In this document: positions 43,945 to 55,211 of the stretch, in pieces | Layout: every line of letters starts with the position of its first letter | Numbering within the stretch: the first letter of the stretch is position 1 | NCBI GenBank assembly: GCA_963383645.1 | Contig: OY726576.1 | Span: 13,379,659 to 13,443,658, forward strand | Direction of reading: 5' to 3' | Length of the DNA stretch: 64,000 nt | Source: Muscardinus avellanarius | Taxonomy: Eukaryota > Chordata > Mammalia > Rodentia > Gliridae | The notes under the pieces: model-generated | What the model was told of the DNA's origin: nothing | Databases searched by the model: none | What the model saw: only the letters and a program-made list of their open reading frames with translations | Translations under genes and position numbers: made by a program

Positions 43945-44705
43945 GATTCTTATCAAATGATTGGGAATAGCCTAGGATGTGTAGATATGAAAGTATCAAG
44001 GACAAAGATAGGGAGGCATCTCTAGGCAGCCATAAGTAATGTATTTAACTGAAGTGTCGTATTTAGAAAAGAGTAGAGAATGAGTTTGAAAGTCCTGGAT
44101 TACATCATGGGCGTTCTTTAGTGTTGAGCTGATGGATTCGTACTTGATTTACTGTTGCTTACCCATGAGAACATAACTGCAAGAATTTCTAACAGGTGCC
44201 TCTAGAGCACCTTTGAAAAAATACGGAGTTTTTTTTTTTTCTATAGAAATATATTCAGAAGGGTTCATAATTCTAAAAAAAGGGTAAGAACCACTGCTCT
44301 TAGAAATGAAATGTTATGCGTTGAAAGTGCTTCTGGGAGGCTATTGATTTTCTTTTTGGTTTACTTTGAACTACTTGGGAGATAACTTGAAAACTGAGCT
44401 CAAAAGAGCCTTAGTCATCACCGTCTGTGGAATGCGTTATGAATGCTGCAAATGGAAAGTTAAAATACTATTTCGGGAAGGATGTGAAGGAGGCCCTGGA
44501 TTCTTAGAGAAGTCATCAAATGATTACACAAAAAGAAACACTCACAGCGTTCAATTCCGAATGCAGCTGTGACTTAGGTTTTGTGCCTCAATTTCCTCTC
44601 TTTCAACTCACTACCACCATTCATTTAGAACTCTAGAATTATAGGGAAGCATGCAGTTCTGAGGAGAGAAATGGACAGCTGTATTCCTAAATTTTTCCTT
44701 CTTTC
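43945..44705. other. Unique intronic sequence
   Basis: Holds a likely MIR fragment at about 44560-44615 (GCAGCTGTGACTTAGG, GTGCCTCAATTTCCTC) and a 'GGTAAGAACCACTGCTCT' string at 44282 resembling a hAT-type MER5 terminus. A 68-codon open frame at 44366 has no recognisable family. Confidence 0.4.
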
Positions 44706-44711
44706 TCCCTT

Positions 44712-44906
44712 CCCCCCCCCCCCAGTACTGGGGATGGAACCCAGGGGCATTCTACCCTCAAGCTACACCCCCAGCCCTAATTTTTATTCTTTATTTTGAA
44801 ACAGGGTAGGGCCTCACTAAGTAGCTGAGGCTGGTCACGAACCGTGATCCTCCTGTCCCAGCCTCCCAAATGCTGGGATTACAAGCGTGCCCACCACGCC
44901 CGGCTG
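44712..44906 (-). mobile_element. SINE (B1-dID), D2
   Basis: Antisense, with a C13 run before the CAGTACTGGGG end. Confidence 0.9.
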
Positions 44907-45375
44907 GCTCGCTCCCTCCCTTCCTCCCTCCTCCCCCTCTCTCCTTCTGAGAATATTCTGTAAAACTGCTTGTTTGCCACTGTTGATTTTCAGTGAAGTA
45001 ACCTACTTCAGGGATCAAACAGTATTTTGTATAACTGTCTGGCCATATCATACGAGCAGAAAATTGATATTTTCCATACAGTTTATTCTACTTCTACATA
45101 ATCAACTGCCATGTAATCTTTTCATTGATCCCTTTGTTTTCTACTGGATATAAATAGTACTTAATAGATTTACCTGTACTATTTTTCAGACTTCTCTCCT
45201 AATACAATTCTTTTTAAACTTGTTATAACGAGAAATTATAAACACATTAAAAGTAGAGAATAATCAACATCTACCCTTGACTCAGACCCAGCAGTTAGCA
45301 AGGTTTGCCACATTTGTTTCTTTATTTTTTTCTCTTTCACCTTTCTTTGCTGAGGATGATTTTTTGTTTTTACTT

Positions 45376-45531
45376 TCGTGGTACTGGGAATTGAACCCAG
45401 GATCACTCTATCTCTGAGCTATACACACTCTAGCTCTATTTTATTTTTAAACAAGGTCTCACTAAGTTGCTGAGGATGGCCTCAAACCTGCAATCTCCCT
45501 ATCTCAGCTTCCCAAGTACTGGGATTATAGA
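45376..45531 (-). mobile_element. SINE, old, head missing
   Basis: Stops at CTGGGATTATAGATG before the first ~20 nt of the left half. Confidence 0.85.
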
Positions 45532-45636
45532 TGTTGCTGAGGTACTTTAAAGCAGTTTCTAGACATTTGCCTTAGCAAACTTCTATGCACATCCCTTAAA
45601 AATAAGGACATTTTCGTATAGAGCTAAAATACTTTA

Positions 45637-45860
45637 AGCCGGGCATGGTGGCGCACACTTGTAATCCCTGCGCTTGGGAGGCTGAGACAGGAGGATCGCA
45701 CGGGTTCGAAGCCAGCCTCAGCTACTTAGTGAGGCTCTCAGCAACTTAGTGAGACCCTGTTTCCAAATTAAAAAATATAAAAAAGGTCTGGGAGTATAGC
45801 CCGGGGTACAAAGCCTCTAGATTCCACCCCTAGTACCACCAAAAAAAAAACCACCAAAAA
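45637..45860 (+). mobile_element. SINE (B1-dID), D1
   Basis: Complete; B box GGTTCGAAGCC intact. Confidence 0.92.
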
Positions 45861-45871
45861 ACAAAAAAAAA

Positions 45872-45875
<4 letters not shown>

Positions 45876-45908
<33 letters not shown>

Positions 45909-46091
45909 TATTAGAGATTAAACCCAAGGGCATTCTATGACTCTGATTTTTCTTATTTGGAAACAGGGTCTCACTGGGTTTGCAGGAACCTCACTAAATC
46001 GCTGAGGTTGTCCTCAAACCTGCAATTCTCCTGTCTCATCCTCCCCAGTAGTGGGAAAACAAGCATGTACCACCATACCACCACACCCAGG
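45876..46091 (-). mobile_element. SINE (B1-dID), right half shortened
   Basis: T30 tail at 45877-45906; part of the right half replaced by ATGACTCTGATTT. Confidence 0.85.
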
Positions 46092-46442
46092 TAAGATACC
46101 ATTTTTACAACTAATTAAGAGTTGTTCCTTGGTATCATTTCATAGCTAGACTCAATTCAGTTTTGCCTGATTACCTCAAGAATATCTTTTTTTTAGAGAA
46201 GATTTGTTCACACCAGAATCATATCAGATATTTTGTCTCTTGTGTATGTTTTGATCTAGGGCAGCTCCTCCATTTTTTGTTTTGTGTCATGGACGCGTTG
46301 CAGGAACTGGGTCAGATGTCCTTTGGACCTGCTTACATTTTGAATTTGTCTGCTTGCTTCATAGAGGTGTTAGTTGCTCTGTTCCATGTATTTCCTATAA
46401 ATGGAAACTAGATGGAGAGGCTTGATTAAAGTCAGATTCAAG

Positions 46443-46693
46443 GTGTGTGTGTGTGTGTGTGTGTGTCTGTCTGTCTGTCTCTCTCTCTCTCTCCCCCCCA
46501 GCCCCCGGGGATTGAGTCTAAGGGCATTCTACCTCCGAGCCCCCAACTTTATTTTTTATTCTTAATTTTGAAGCAGGGTCTCACTAAGTTGCGGAGGGCT
46601 TCACTAAGTAGCTGAGGCTGGCCACAAACCTGTGATCCTTCTGCCTCAGCCTCCCAAGTACTACGATTACAAGTGTATGTCACAACGCCCAGC
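46443..46693 (-). mobile_element. SINE (B1-dID) with (GT)n(CTGT)n(CT)n tail
   Basis: Microsatellite 46443-46490, body 46493-46693. Confidence 0.87.
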
Positions 46694-47117
46694 TAAGATT
46701 TAAGGTTTTTGTCAGGAATGTTTACCAAGTGCTTAATATTGCATCTTATCCAAAGGCTTGCAGTGTCTTGCTACCCCACCTCTAGTATAGCTAAAAGACC
46801 CCACTGATGGTCACATCGGTAGGAGGTAGTTCATCCATGCTGGCAAAGTAAGGACTCTTCTCTCATCTCTTCCACATTTCTTAGCAAGAAGTCCTGTAAA
46901 GAGAACTTTTGTCTCAACTAGGGCTATTTGGAGTTTCTACAAGAGGCTGCCACATAACTTTATACTATTGTATCCTTGATAAAAGATACGTTTTAATTAA
47001 AATAAAAGGAACTGAATTAATGGAATTGAAGGTATTAATCTTTTGTTTTAATGAGACAATTGCAATTCTGAGTACTGTAGCAAAATTTGGCTGGTTATTT
47101 TTATTACAGTTGAGATA

Positions 47118-47355
47118 TAGCCAGGTGTGGTGGTGCATGCTTGTAATTGGGAGGCAGAGACTGGAGGATCATGGTTTGGACAGCCTCAGCTACTACTTAG
47201 GCCCTTTGCAACTCAGTGAGACCCTGTTTCAAAAAATAAAAAGATTAAAAAATAGGACTGAGGGTGTAGCTCGGATGTGCAATGCCCCTGGGTTCTATCC
47301 CCAGTACTGCAAAAAAAAAAAAAAAAAAAAAAAAAAGAAAGAAAGAAAGAAAAAG
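47118..47355 (+). mobile_element. SINE (B1-dID), D2, shortened head
   Basis: Lacks CCCAGCATT in the left half; poly(A) 47311-47336 then (AAAG)n. Confidence 0.88.
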
Positions 47356-47383
47356 AAAAAAAAAATGTGTGTGTGTATCATTC

Positions 47384-47385
<2 letters not shown>

Positions 47386-47418
<33 letters not shown>

Positions 47419-47431
47419 TGTATGTATATAT
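47386..47431 (+). repeat. (GTAT)n microsatellite
   Basis: About ten TATG units following the poly(A) of the SINE. Confidence 0.92.
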
Positions 47432-47464
47432 AATTTCAGTACCTCAGAAAGTTAAGGGTGGAAA

Positions 47465-47627
47465 GTCAGGCATGGTGGTACCTGCCTGCAATCCCAGTAT
47501 CTCAGGCTGGTAGCCAGCCTTGAAAACTTAGCAAGACCCTGTTTCTAAAAAATGAAAAGGGCCAGGGGTATAGCTCAAAGGTAGATTGTCCCTGGGTTCA
47601 GTCCCCAGTACCCCCCCTCCAAAAAAA
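47465..47627 (+). mobile_element. SINE, old, left half deleted in the middle
   Basis: Short left half joined to a complete right half. Confidence 0.83.
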
Positions 47628-47892
47628 CATTTAAAGGTGGAAATACAGGAAAGCCTTTCAGAGATTTGAGCAAAGCAGTGGAGAGGAAATGTTACTCAAT
47701 TAGTATAAAAAGTCAGGGGGTTCCCAAAGGTGATTTGACCCATCCTTTCTTCCTTAAAGGCAACTGAATGTCTAATCCATTTGTTATTCATGGTCTAGAG
47801 TCTGTAGCAGGATATATATATCACATAGTTACTAAATAAGTCCTGAGTTTAAAATTAAGGATAAAATATAAACACTGCAAAAGACATTGCTG

Positions 47893-48078
47893 TAGCCAGG
47901 CAAGATGGAGCAGGCTTTGCAGTTGGCGGCCAGCCTCAGCTACTTAGCGAGGCCCTTTGCAACTCAGTGAGACCCTGTTTCAAAATAAAATTAAAAATAG
48001 GGCTGGGGGTAGAGCTTGGAGGTAGAATGCCTCTGGGTTCCATCCCCAGTACTGCAAAATAAATAAATAAAATAAAAT
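47893..48078 (+). mobile_element. SINE (B1-dID), D2, left-half deletion
   Basis: AGCCAGGCAAGATGG head joins directly to GGCCAGCCTCAGC. Confidence 0.86.
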
Positions 48079-48263
48079 TTATTTACTTGGTAAGGTGAAA
48101 AAATAGTGGTCATCATATTGGAGTGTCTGTTTCTAAGCAAGCACTGTTATTAGAGAATTAAACCTTTTATCTAAAGCTATTCAGATTGTGAGAAGAGTTC
48201 TGCTTGCCTCCTTATATTTACCCCTGCCCTGCTGAAATAAAGAGAATTTGCATTTTATTTGTT

Positions 48264-48451
48264 TATTTATTTATTTGCTGAATTGGAGATTGAGCCCAGA
48301 GGCATTCTACCTCCAAGCCATCCCCCCAGCCCTTTTTACTTTTTGTTTTGAAACAGGGTCTCTCTAGGTTGCTGATGCTAGCCTTGAACTTGTGATCCCC
48401 TGACTCAGCCTCCCAAGCACTGGGATCATAGACATATGCCAACACGCACAG
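48264..48451 (-). mobile_element. SINE (B1-dID), old
   Basis: Antisense with (TTTA)n tail. Confidence 0.86.
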
Positions 48452-48457
48452 TGGATA

Positions 48458-48460
<3 letters not shown>

Positions 48461-48551
<91 letters not shown>
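48461..48551 (+). repeat. (GT)n(GA)n microsatellite
   Basis: (GT) 48461-48492, (GA) 48493-48551. Confidence 0.95.
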
Positions 48552-48555
<4 letters not shown>

Positions 48556-48910
48556 GGATTGAGGATTGAATCCAGAGGCATTCTACCTCTGAGCTACACT
48601 CCCAGCTCTATTTTTATTTTGAAAAAGGGCCTCAAGCGGGGCGTGGTGGCGCATGTTTGTAATCCCCGCACTTGGGAGGTGGAGACAGGAGGATCATGCA
48701 GGTTGGAAGCCTGTTTCCAAATCAAAAAAACAAAATAGGTCTGGGAGTGTAGCCCGGAGGTAGAAGGGTTTCCAGGAACCCCGGTACCACCAAAAAAAGA
48801 AAAAGAATAAAAAGGGGGCCTCAGAAGTTGCTGAGGGTGGCCGTGAACCTGCGATCCTCCTGTCTCAGCCTCTGAAGTACTGGGGTTACAAGTGTGCACC
48901 ACCCCAGCTG
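48552..48910 (-). mobile_element. Antisense SINE split by a sense S-type SINE
   Basis: Outer antisense right half/linker 48552-48632 and left half 48815-48910; inner copy 48634-48800 in + orientation with a left-half deletion. GGGCCTCA(A/G) flanks the insert. Confidence 0.88.
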
Positions 48911-49082
48911 TATGCTGGGTGCCTTTTGTTTTTGTATATAACAATTATCAGGTGTGTGTGTATGTGTGTACATATGTGTGTAACCTTGGTATCAAATAAG
49001 TAAACAGATCACTATTCTTAGTAACCATCTCTGGACAATCTCTAGTTACGTTTTTTGAGAAGGCCATTAAACGTATGTGCTA

Positions 49083-49251
49083 AACTGGGCATGGTGGCGC
49101 ACTCTTGTAATCCCAGCGCCTGGGAGGCTGAGACAGGAGGATGGCACAGGTTTTAAACCAACCTCGGCTACTTAGTGAGGCTGTTTCCAAATAAAGCATA
49201 AAATAGGTCTGGGAGTGTAGCCTGGAGGTAGAAAGCCCCCGGGTTCCCCCC

Positions 49252-49303
<52 letters not shown>
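49083..49303 (+). mobile_element. SINE (B1-dID), D1 with deletion, (CA)n tail
   Basis: GTATGTGCTA at 49074-49083 and GTATGTGCTA at 49304-49313; one unit of the internal duplication is lost. Confidence 0.92.
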
Positions 49304-49930
49304 GTATGTGCTAGTTGCTACTGTGGTTTTTCCATAGATGAACCTTTGCTGTGAACATTCTGTTCACTTAAGAATAATAAAACTGTGGGCCTTCTGAAAG
49401 GAAAAGAAGCCATTATGAGGGGTACCGTAGAGGACCACAGACAGAATCAGTCCAATTGTTTTGAATCGGTTGAGCATACAAGCTGGTGTTCCTTATCTGA
49501 GCACTAAAATGGTTTCAGTGCTGAAAATACCATTAAAAACACCTCGTATGCTAAGTGTTGAGGCAAGAGTTGCTTTCATGATTCCAAGGCTGTAATTCCT
49601 TCTGCAAGGAGCCCTTCCAGCAACTTGCTTCGGTTCCATTGCCTCCTCACCCTCTGGAGCCAGCCAGAAGCCCACGCGCTGGGACCCCATCTTCCGACGC
49701 AGGTCCTGTTGCTGGTTACGTGGGGGAGGAGAGAGCTAGAAAATGGCGGGCCACGACAGTTAGTGGCCTTGAAACCCCGCTCTTTGGAACCCACAAAGCT
49801 TGTGTACTTTATCAGTCATTTTTGTTGTTTTAAGAATATTTTAATTATTTCATCCAATATTTCACTTTTACTATCAGATCTTTATTCTTGATCCATTTAT
49901 TTAGTATCTCTTATGTCACAGGTATTATTC
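49304..49930. other. Unique intronic sequence
   Basis: About 630 bp with open frames up to 88 codons on both strands but no recognisable protein. 'CCTTGAAACCCCGCTCTTTG' and neighbours show no repeat family I know. Confidence 0.4.
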
Positions 49931-49934
49931 AGTG

Positions 49935-50195
49935 TGATGTGTGTGTGTGAGTGTGTGTGTGAGTGTGTGTGTGCGTGTGTGTGTGTGTGTGTGGTACTGG
50001 GGGTGGAACCCAGGGGCCTTCTACCTCTGGGATACACTCCCAGACCTATATTTTTTACATTTTATTTGGAAACAGTGTCTCACTAAGTTGCTGAGAGCCT
50101 CACTAAATTTCTGAGGCTGGCTTCGAACCTGTGCAGTTCTCCTGTCTCAGCCTCCCAAGTACTGGGATTGCATGTGTGTGCCACCGTACCTGGCT
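49935..50195 (-). mobile_element. SINE (B1-dID), D1, with (GT)n tail
   Basis: Microsatellite 49937-49992, body 49993-50195. Confidence 0.9.
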
Positions 50196-50266
50196 ATGCA
50201 GTCTGAATTTTTAGGCTTCATATTTTTGGTAAGAAGCATTTAATTAAATTAAACTACACTTTACTT

Positions 50267-50460
50267 TTTTTTTTTTTGGTGGTGGTACTGGGGTTCCTGG
50301 AAACCCTTCTACCTCCGGGCTACACTCCCAGACCTATTTTGTACTTTTTTATTTGGAAACAGGGTCTCTTAAACCAGCGAGGCTGGCTTTGAACCTGCAT
50401 GATCCTCCTTTCTCCGCCTCCCAAGCGTGGGGATTACAAACGTGCGCCACCACGCCCGTT
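50267..50460 (-). mobile_element. SINE (B1-dID), S type
   Basis: Right half has the CTGGGGTTCCTGGAAACCC end. Confidence 0.93.
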
Positions 50461-50499
50461 TTACAGTTAACTTCTGAATTTACTAGATTTGAGCTTACA

Positions 50500-50620
50500 C
50501 TGAGCTATCTCCCAGCCTTTTTTATTTTAAGACAGGGTGTCACCAAGTTCCCCAGTCTGACTTCAAACTTGTCGTAGTCCTGCTTCAGCTTCACAGTTGC
50601 TGGGATTACGGGCCTGCATC
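50500..50620 (-). mobile_element. B1-like left half, very old
   Basis: Diverged antisense left half (GGGATTACGGGCCTGCATCC). Confidence 0.6.
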
Positions 50621-50639
50621 CAAAGAGATTATCATTGTG

Positions 50640-50850
50640 TGTATGTGTGTGTGGGGGGGTGTGCTGGGATTGAACCCAGGAGCAGTCTGTCTCCAAGCTA
50701 TACCCCCAGCCTTATTCTTTATTCTTTATTTTGAAAGAGTCTCACTAAGTTGCAGAGGGCCTCACTACGTAGATGAGGCTGGCAGCAAACCCGGATCCTC
50801 CTGTTTTAGCCTCCCAAGTACTGGGATTACAAGCATGTAATACCTGGCTG
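50640..50850 (-). mobile_element. SINE (B1-dID), D2
   Basis: GAGATTATCATT occurs on both sides (50625-50636 and 50851-50862). Confidence 0.9.
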
Positions 50851-51050
50851 AGATTATCATTTTAAATTTTTTTTGCATTTGTATATGATTGGACTTAAAA
50901 TTCCAATAAAGTTAAAGAAAACTGATTCCTCAAGAATTTCAGTACTTTCTACTAAGATAACTTCCCACAGTGAAATCAGTGGAGCCTGTATTTGGTTTTA
51001 CTCAGACTAACTTCCAACCTTATGTGTTTATGTTTTGTACAATAAGTTCC

Positions 51051-51268
51051 TTTTTTTTTTTTTTTTTTTGGCAGGTCTGGGGATGGAACCCCAAGGGCAT
51101 TTGGCCTCTGAGCTACAACCCCTGTCCTATTTTTTTTTTTTTTTAAAACCAGGTCTCACTGAGTTGCAGAGGGCCTCACTAAGTAGCTGAGGCTGTCTGC
51201 AAACCGTGATCCTCCGGTCTCAGCCTCCTGAATGCTGGGGTTACAGGCATGGACCACCACATCCGGCC
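51051..51268 (-). mobile_element. SINE (B1-dID), D2
   Basis: Linker expanded to T15. GTACAATAAGTTC and GTGCAATAAGTTC flank it. Confidence 0.91.
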
Positions 51269-51339
51269 TGTGCAATAAGTTCTAAGTTTAGTTTCACAAA
51301 GGTAAAAAAAAGTAAAGTGATCTAGGGGGGAAAGTAGGA

Positions 51340-51515
51340 TTTGAGCAAGTTCTGGTCCTGTTTACTGCATAGCTTGAGCGACTCACTACCTCTCAGCCTC
51401 AGATGGAGGGTAATTACAATGGAATACTTGAGAGTTATTGTGAGTAGAGTTTAGTTCATGTAATAAAGTGCTTTCCTAACGATTACTGTTGCTATCCAAG
51501 GGATTGGAACAATGG
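51340..51515 (+). mobile_element. MIR
   Basis: CACTACCTCTCAGCCTCAGA, 'GAGAGTTATTGTGAGTAGAG', 'TCATGTAATAAAGTGCTTTC' follow the MIR core order. Confidence 0.75.
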
Positions 51516-51720
51516 AAAGAGCGAGCACAAGAGCAAATAATCTTTGCTGCATCTCGGTTCTCCCCTTGTCATTACGAGGAGGCCGGTTACGCTGCCTGGC
51601 TTGGCCTGGTTGCTGAGCTGTGCCCGGTCAGAGGTTCCATTCCAGTGATTACCAGATAACATGAAAAACTACTACTTAGCTGCACCTCACACTTTCTTTT
51701 TAGGATAACATGTATATAAT

Positions 51721-51938
51721 TTTTTTTTTAATTTTATGATGGGACTGGGGGTATAACCCAGAGGCTTTCTAACTCTGGGCTATACTCCCAGACCTATTTC
51801 ATTCTTTATTTGGAAACAGGGTCTCACTGAGTTGCTGAGAGCCTCACTAAGTAGCTGAGGCTGGCTTTGAACCTGCGCGATCCTCCTGTCTCAGCCTCCC
51901 AAGTGCAGGGTTACAAGCGTGCGCCACCACGCCTGGCT
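51721..51938 (-). mobile_element. SINE (B1-dID), D1
   Basis: Complete antisense copy. Confidence 0.9.
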
Positions 51939-51954
51939 AATTTCTTAAAAGTCA

Positions 51955-52230
51955 TTTCTCCCCCTTTTAATAGCTTTGTTGAGACATAAATACATTAAAT
52001 AACTACATCAATGTAGTTCGCTCCAGTGTGCAATCCGTTTGACTATAGTCACAGAACTGAGTGTGTCTCACTAAGTCTTGGAACATTTGCATTATGCCAA
52101 GAAAAAAACTCATTGTCCTAGCCATACCCCCCCCTCCCCACCAAGCAACCACGTTTCCTCCCTACAGTTCCTATCACTGTTCCGTATAACTCAGACACGG
52201 TTATAGGAGTCCTAGCTAACATGCTACATT
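51955..52230 (-). mobile_element. L1M 3'-region fragment
   Basis: 'TAGCTTTGTTGAGACATAAA', 'AGTGTGCAATCCGTTTGACT', 'ACATTTGCATTATGCC' and a C-rich 'CATACCCCCCCCTCCCCACC' segment match old L1 tails in antisense. Confidence 0.65.
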
Positions 52231-52362
52231 TTTAGCATGTTTAATTACATGAGCTTTATGAACTAAATACCAGTTGTTTTATTTGGGGAATAACCAATTA
52301 TTGCGTATTACAAGATACATATCCTTAGTCTAGAAATCTGAAATGCAAAAATGCTCCAAATT

Positions 52363-52570
52363 GCTGACTAAAAGGTGGTGCGTGCCTTTTAATCCTAGTC
52401 CTTGGGAGAGTGAGAGAGAATTGCTGGCTGGAGACCAGCCTCAGCAACATAGCGAGACTCTCAGGAACCCAGTGAGACCGTTTCCAAACAAACAAACAAA
52501 CAAACAAAACTAGAAATACTAAGGGTATAGCTCAGAATGCCCCTGAGTTCAGTGACCCAGTACCAAAAAA
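52363..52570 (+). mobile_element. SINE (B1-dID), old
   Basis: Complete with an (AAAC)n linker. Confidence 0.82.
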
Positions 52571-52698
52571 GGCCCCTCAAATCTGAAAGTTTTTGAACAC
52601 TGCCATGACACTCCAAGTGGAAAATTCTACACCTGACCTCATGTGACATTACAGTAAATATATAAACACTGTACACACTTGTATATAATTAACTTCAA

Positions 52699-52888
52699 AC
52701 TAAGAATGGTGGCAGATCCCTATAATCTAGTACTTGGGAAACTGAGACAGGAGGATCACAGGTTCAAGGCCAGCCTAAGCAATTTAGTGAGATCCTGTTT
52801 CAAAATAAAAAGGCCTTGGGAGTGTAGCTCAGACACAGAACACCCTTGGGTTGGATCCCCAGTACCACACACCCACACTCAAAAAACA
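52699..52888 (+). mobile_element. SINE (B1-dID), old
   Basis: Complete with CA-rich tail. Confidence 0.86.
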
Positions 52889-53164
52889 CAAAATTGTTAG
52901 CTTCAGGCTGTGTATGCATGAAATATAAATTACTTTCATGTTTAGATTTGGGATATATGGAGGTATTCCAGTGTTGAAAAAACATGAAGCAAACGTCATA
53001 CATTTCTGGTCCCAGGCATTTCAGATGAGGGATGTTCACCCAGTAGTATAAATAAGACGTTGGAAACAGGATATGTCAAAATCCAGTAATTCTCAAAGCA
53101 TATTCTACCCATTTTTGTGGATGCGGTTAAAAAAAATAAGACACCCTTTTGGCTTTGAAGCTCC

Positions 53165-53265
53165 AGCTCTGTGCATCTCAGTTTCTTCTTCTATAAAATG
53201 AGGTGATTTATTGTCTGGCATTCTGAATGGTCAGTGAATATAAATAATTTAAAATAGTACTGCCC
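53165..53265 (+). mobile_element. MIR fragment
   Basis: 'CATCTCAGTTTCTTCTTCTA', AAAATGAGGTGATTTATTG. Confidence 0.6.
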
Positions 53266-53269
53266 TAGA

Positions 53270-53787
53270 ACATCAGTATGTGAGATGGATTCGCCTGTGA
53301 GTAACAGGAAACTCCAACCAGCAAGTGGCTTAAAAGATTAAAATTTATTTCCCACTCATAAAAGTGGACACAGGCCTGATACAGAGTTTAATGTCCTAAG
53401 GATCTACTGATATCCCCGTTTCCCTGTGCCCACTCCGCTCTGCAGCTCCATGGAAACTTCATTCTTACTGAGCAGGCCTGTGGCATCTACACCGACAAGG
53501 AGCAGGATGAGGAAGGGGTGAAGCAGAGGCAGAAGGCTTCTGCTGTAAGTGTCTGCACGTCCATCACGCTGGCCAGAGCTGAGAGAACCGAGATGTGCAG
53601 ACATGCACAGCTGCGAGGAAGGCCGGGAGTCATCTGGGCAGGCGGAAAGTACTAAGTGCAGAGGATGACAGGAGAACAGAACTGGGAAGGGGTGAGGCAG
53701 ACGATGAACCATCGGGCTCTGCTACAGTCTTCAGGGAAAACCAAGGGCATTTGCTCTTACATCTCTAACTCTTAAAAACAACAACAA
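53270..53787. other. Unique intronic sequence
   Basis: 53283-53395 ('AACAGGAAACTCCAACCAGC', TTAAAATTTATTTCCCACTC) resembles an old mammalian repeat I cannot name. No gene supported. Confidence 0.4.
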
Positions 53788-54072
53788 GCCGAGCCGGGTG
53801 GCACACACTTGTAATCCTCAGTACTTGGGAGGCCAAGATAGGAAGCTCACAGTTCGCGGCTAGCCTCTGCTACTTAGTGAGGTTCTTCGCAATATAGCGA
53901 GACCCTGTTTCAAAATAGTTAAAATTAGGGCTGGGAGTGTAGCTCGGAAGTAGAATGCCCCTAGGTTCAATCCCAGTACCACACACACACAAAAAAAAAG
54001 AAAATAGGGTTGGGAGTATAAGTCAGAAGTAGAATGCCCCTGGGTTCCTTCCCAAGTACCACACAAAAAAAG
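53788..54072 (+). mobile_element. SINE with an extra right half
   Basis: Complete copy 53788-53990 followed by a second ID-like half 54004-54070, giving left-right-right order. Confidence 0.87.
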
Positions 54073-54534
54073 GAGGATTCTATATTTTTAGTAGCTGGTG
54101 TTGATTCTCTAAAAGGAAATGTCTTTTTAAAAAGCTTGTAATAGAAACATCTCCAGAATATGTCATTCTCTTTTTTTGCACTTGAATCTTCCAAGAGAGA
54201 CCTATCGAATGTATTTTCTGCTTTGAATTCTAGAGACTATATTATGTTTATAAGCTAACCTCTCGTGAGTTGAGTTAATGTGAGTTTTTCCACAGAGCCC
54301 AGTAACCCCTGGGGAAAATGATCAGGCAGAGAATAGTCCCTAGATATAGTGACCTTACTGGGAATGTACACCGTGTTAGGTTCATTTGGGGTGACCCACC
54401 CATCTCTTATTCCTAATGTATGTGTGTGTGTGGGGGGGTGTAGTCTACTATATCCATATAAATCAAAATAGTGGTGCTTTGCATGATTAAAATAGTAGTG
54501 ACCTTATAAAATGTTTTTAGAAAGGAAAGAGCTT

Positions 54535-54826
54535 GCCAGGCATGGTGGTGCACGCTTGTAATCCCCGCGCTTGGGAGGCAGAGACAGGAGGATCGTGCCT
54601 GTTTCCAAATAAGAACATAAAATAGGTCTGGGAGTGTAGCCCAGAGGTAAAAGGCCCTTGGGTTCCATCCCCAGTACCACCAAAAAAAAAAAAAAAAAAA
54701 GGAAAGAGCTTTCAGCCAGGCGTGGTGGCGCACGCTTATAATCCCCCCGCTTGGGAGGCTGAGACTAGGATCGCACAGGAGGTAGAAGGGTTTCTTCCCC
54801 AGTAACACCAAAAAAAGAAAGAAAAA
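54535..54826 (+). mobile_element. Two internally deleted SINEs in tandem
   Basis: First copy 54535-54700 is flanked by GGAAAGAGCTT; second 54715-54826 by AGAGCTTTCAG (54704-54714, 54827-54837). The first lost most of the left-half 3' part; the second lost the linker and much of both halves. Confidence 0.9.
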
Positions 54827-54878
54827 GAGCTTTCAGAGCTAGTGATATTGCAAGTCTTAACTCTTTAACCATTTGGGA

Positions 54879-55044
54879 GCCAGGTGTGATGGTGCACACC
54901 TGTAATTCTAGTACTTGAGAGGCTAAGACCAGGATTGTAGGTTCTAAGCCAGCCTCAGCAACTTAGACCTTGTTTCAAAATAAAAAATAAAATAGGGCTG
55001 AGGAGCTCAAAGATAGAATGCCATTGGGTTTGACCTCCAGTAAC

Positions 55045-55091
<47 letters not shown>
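54879..55091 (+). mobile_element. SINE (B1-dID), old, with (CA)n tail
   Basis: Body 54879-55047, microsatellite 55048-55091. Confidence 0.88.
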
Positions 55092-55094
<3 letters not shown>

Positions 55095-55211
55095 CCATCG
55101 GAGAGAAATGATTCACCAATCTGGAATGATTGTGGCCTATTAAGAATTTTTCAGTGTATAAAATTAGCAGAACCAGATCCATCCCATTTAATATTTAAAA
55201 TAGTAAAGTAA

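Larger units (their letters stand above)
45180..46960. mobile_element. L1M-type 3'-UTR remnant with four SINEs
   Basis: Pieces at 45200-45360, 45535-45635, 46090-46440 and 46695-46960 match an old LINE-1 tail: 'AGAATAATCAACATCTACCC', 'CAGTTAGCAAGGTTTGCCAC', 'TCTAGGGCAGCTCCTCCATT', 'AACTGGGTCAGATGTCC', 'GAGGCTTGATTAAAGTCAGA', 'TTTGTCAGGAATGTT'. Orientation is not settled. Confidence 0.6.

Noticed and set aside
44366..44572. 68-codon frame as a hidden exon
   Set aside because: No acceptor or donor at its borders and no recognisable protein similarity.
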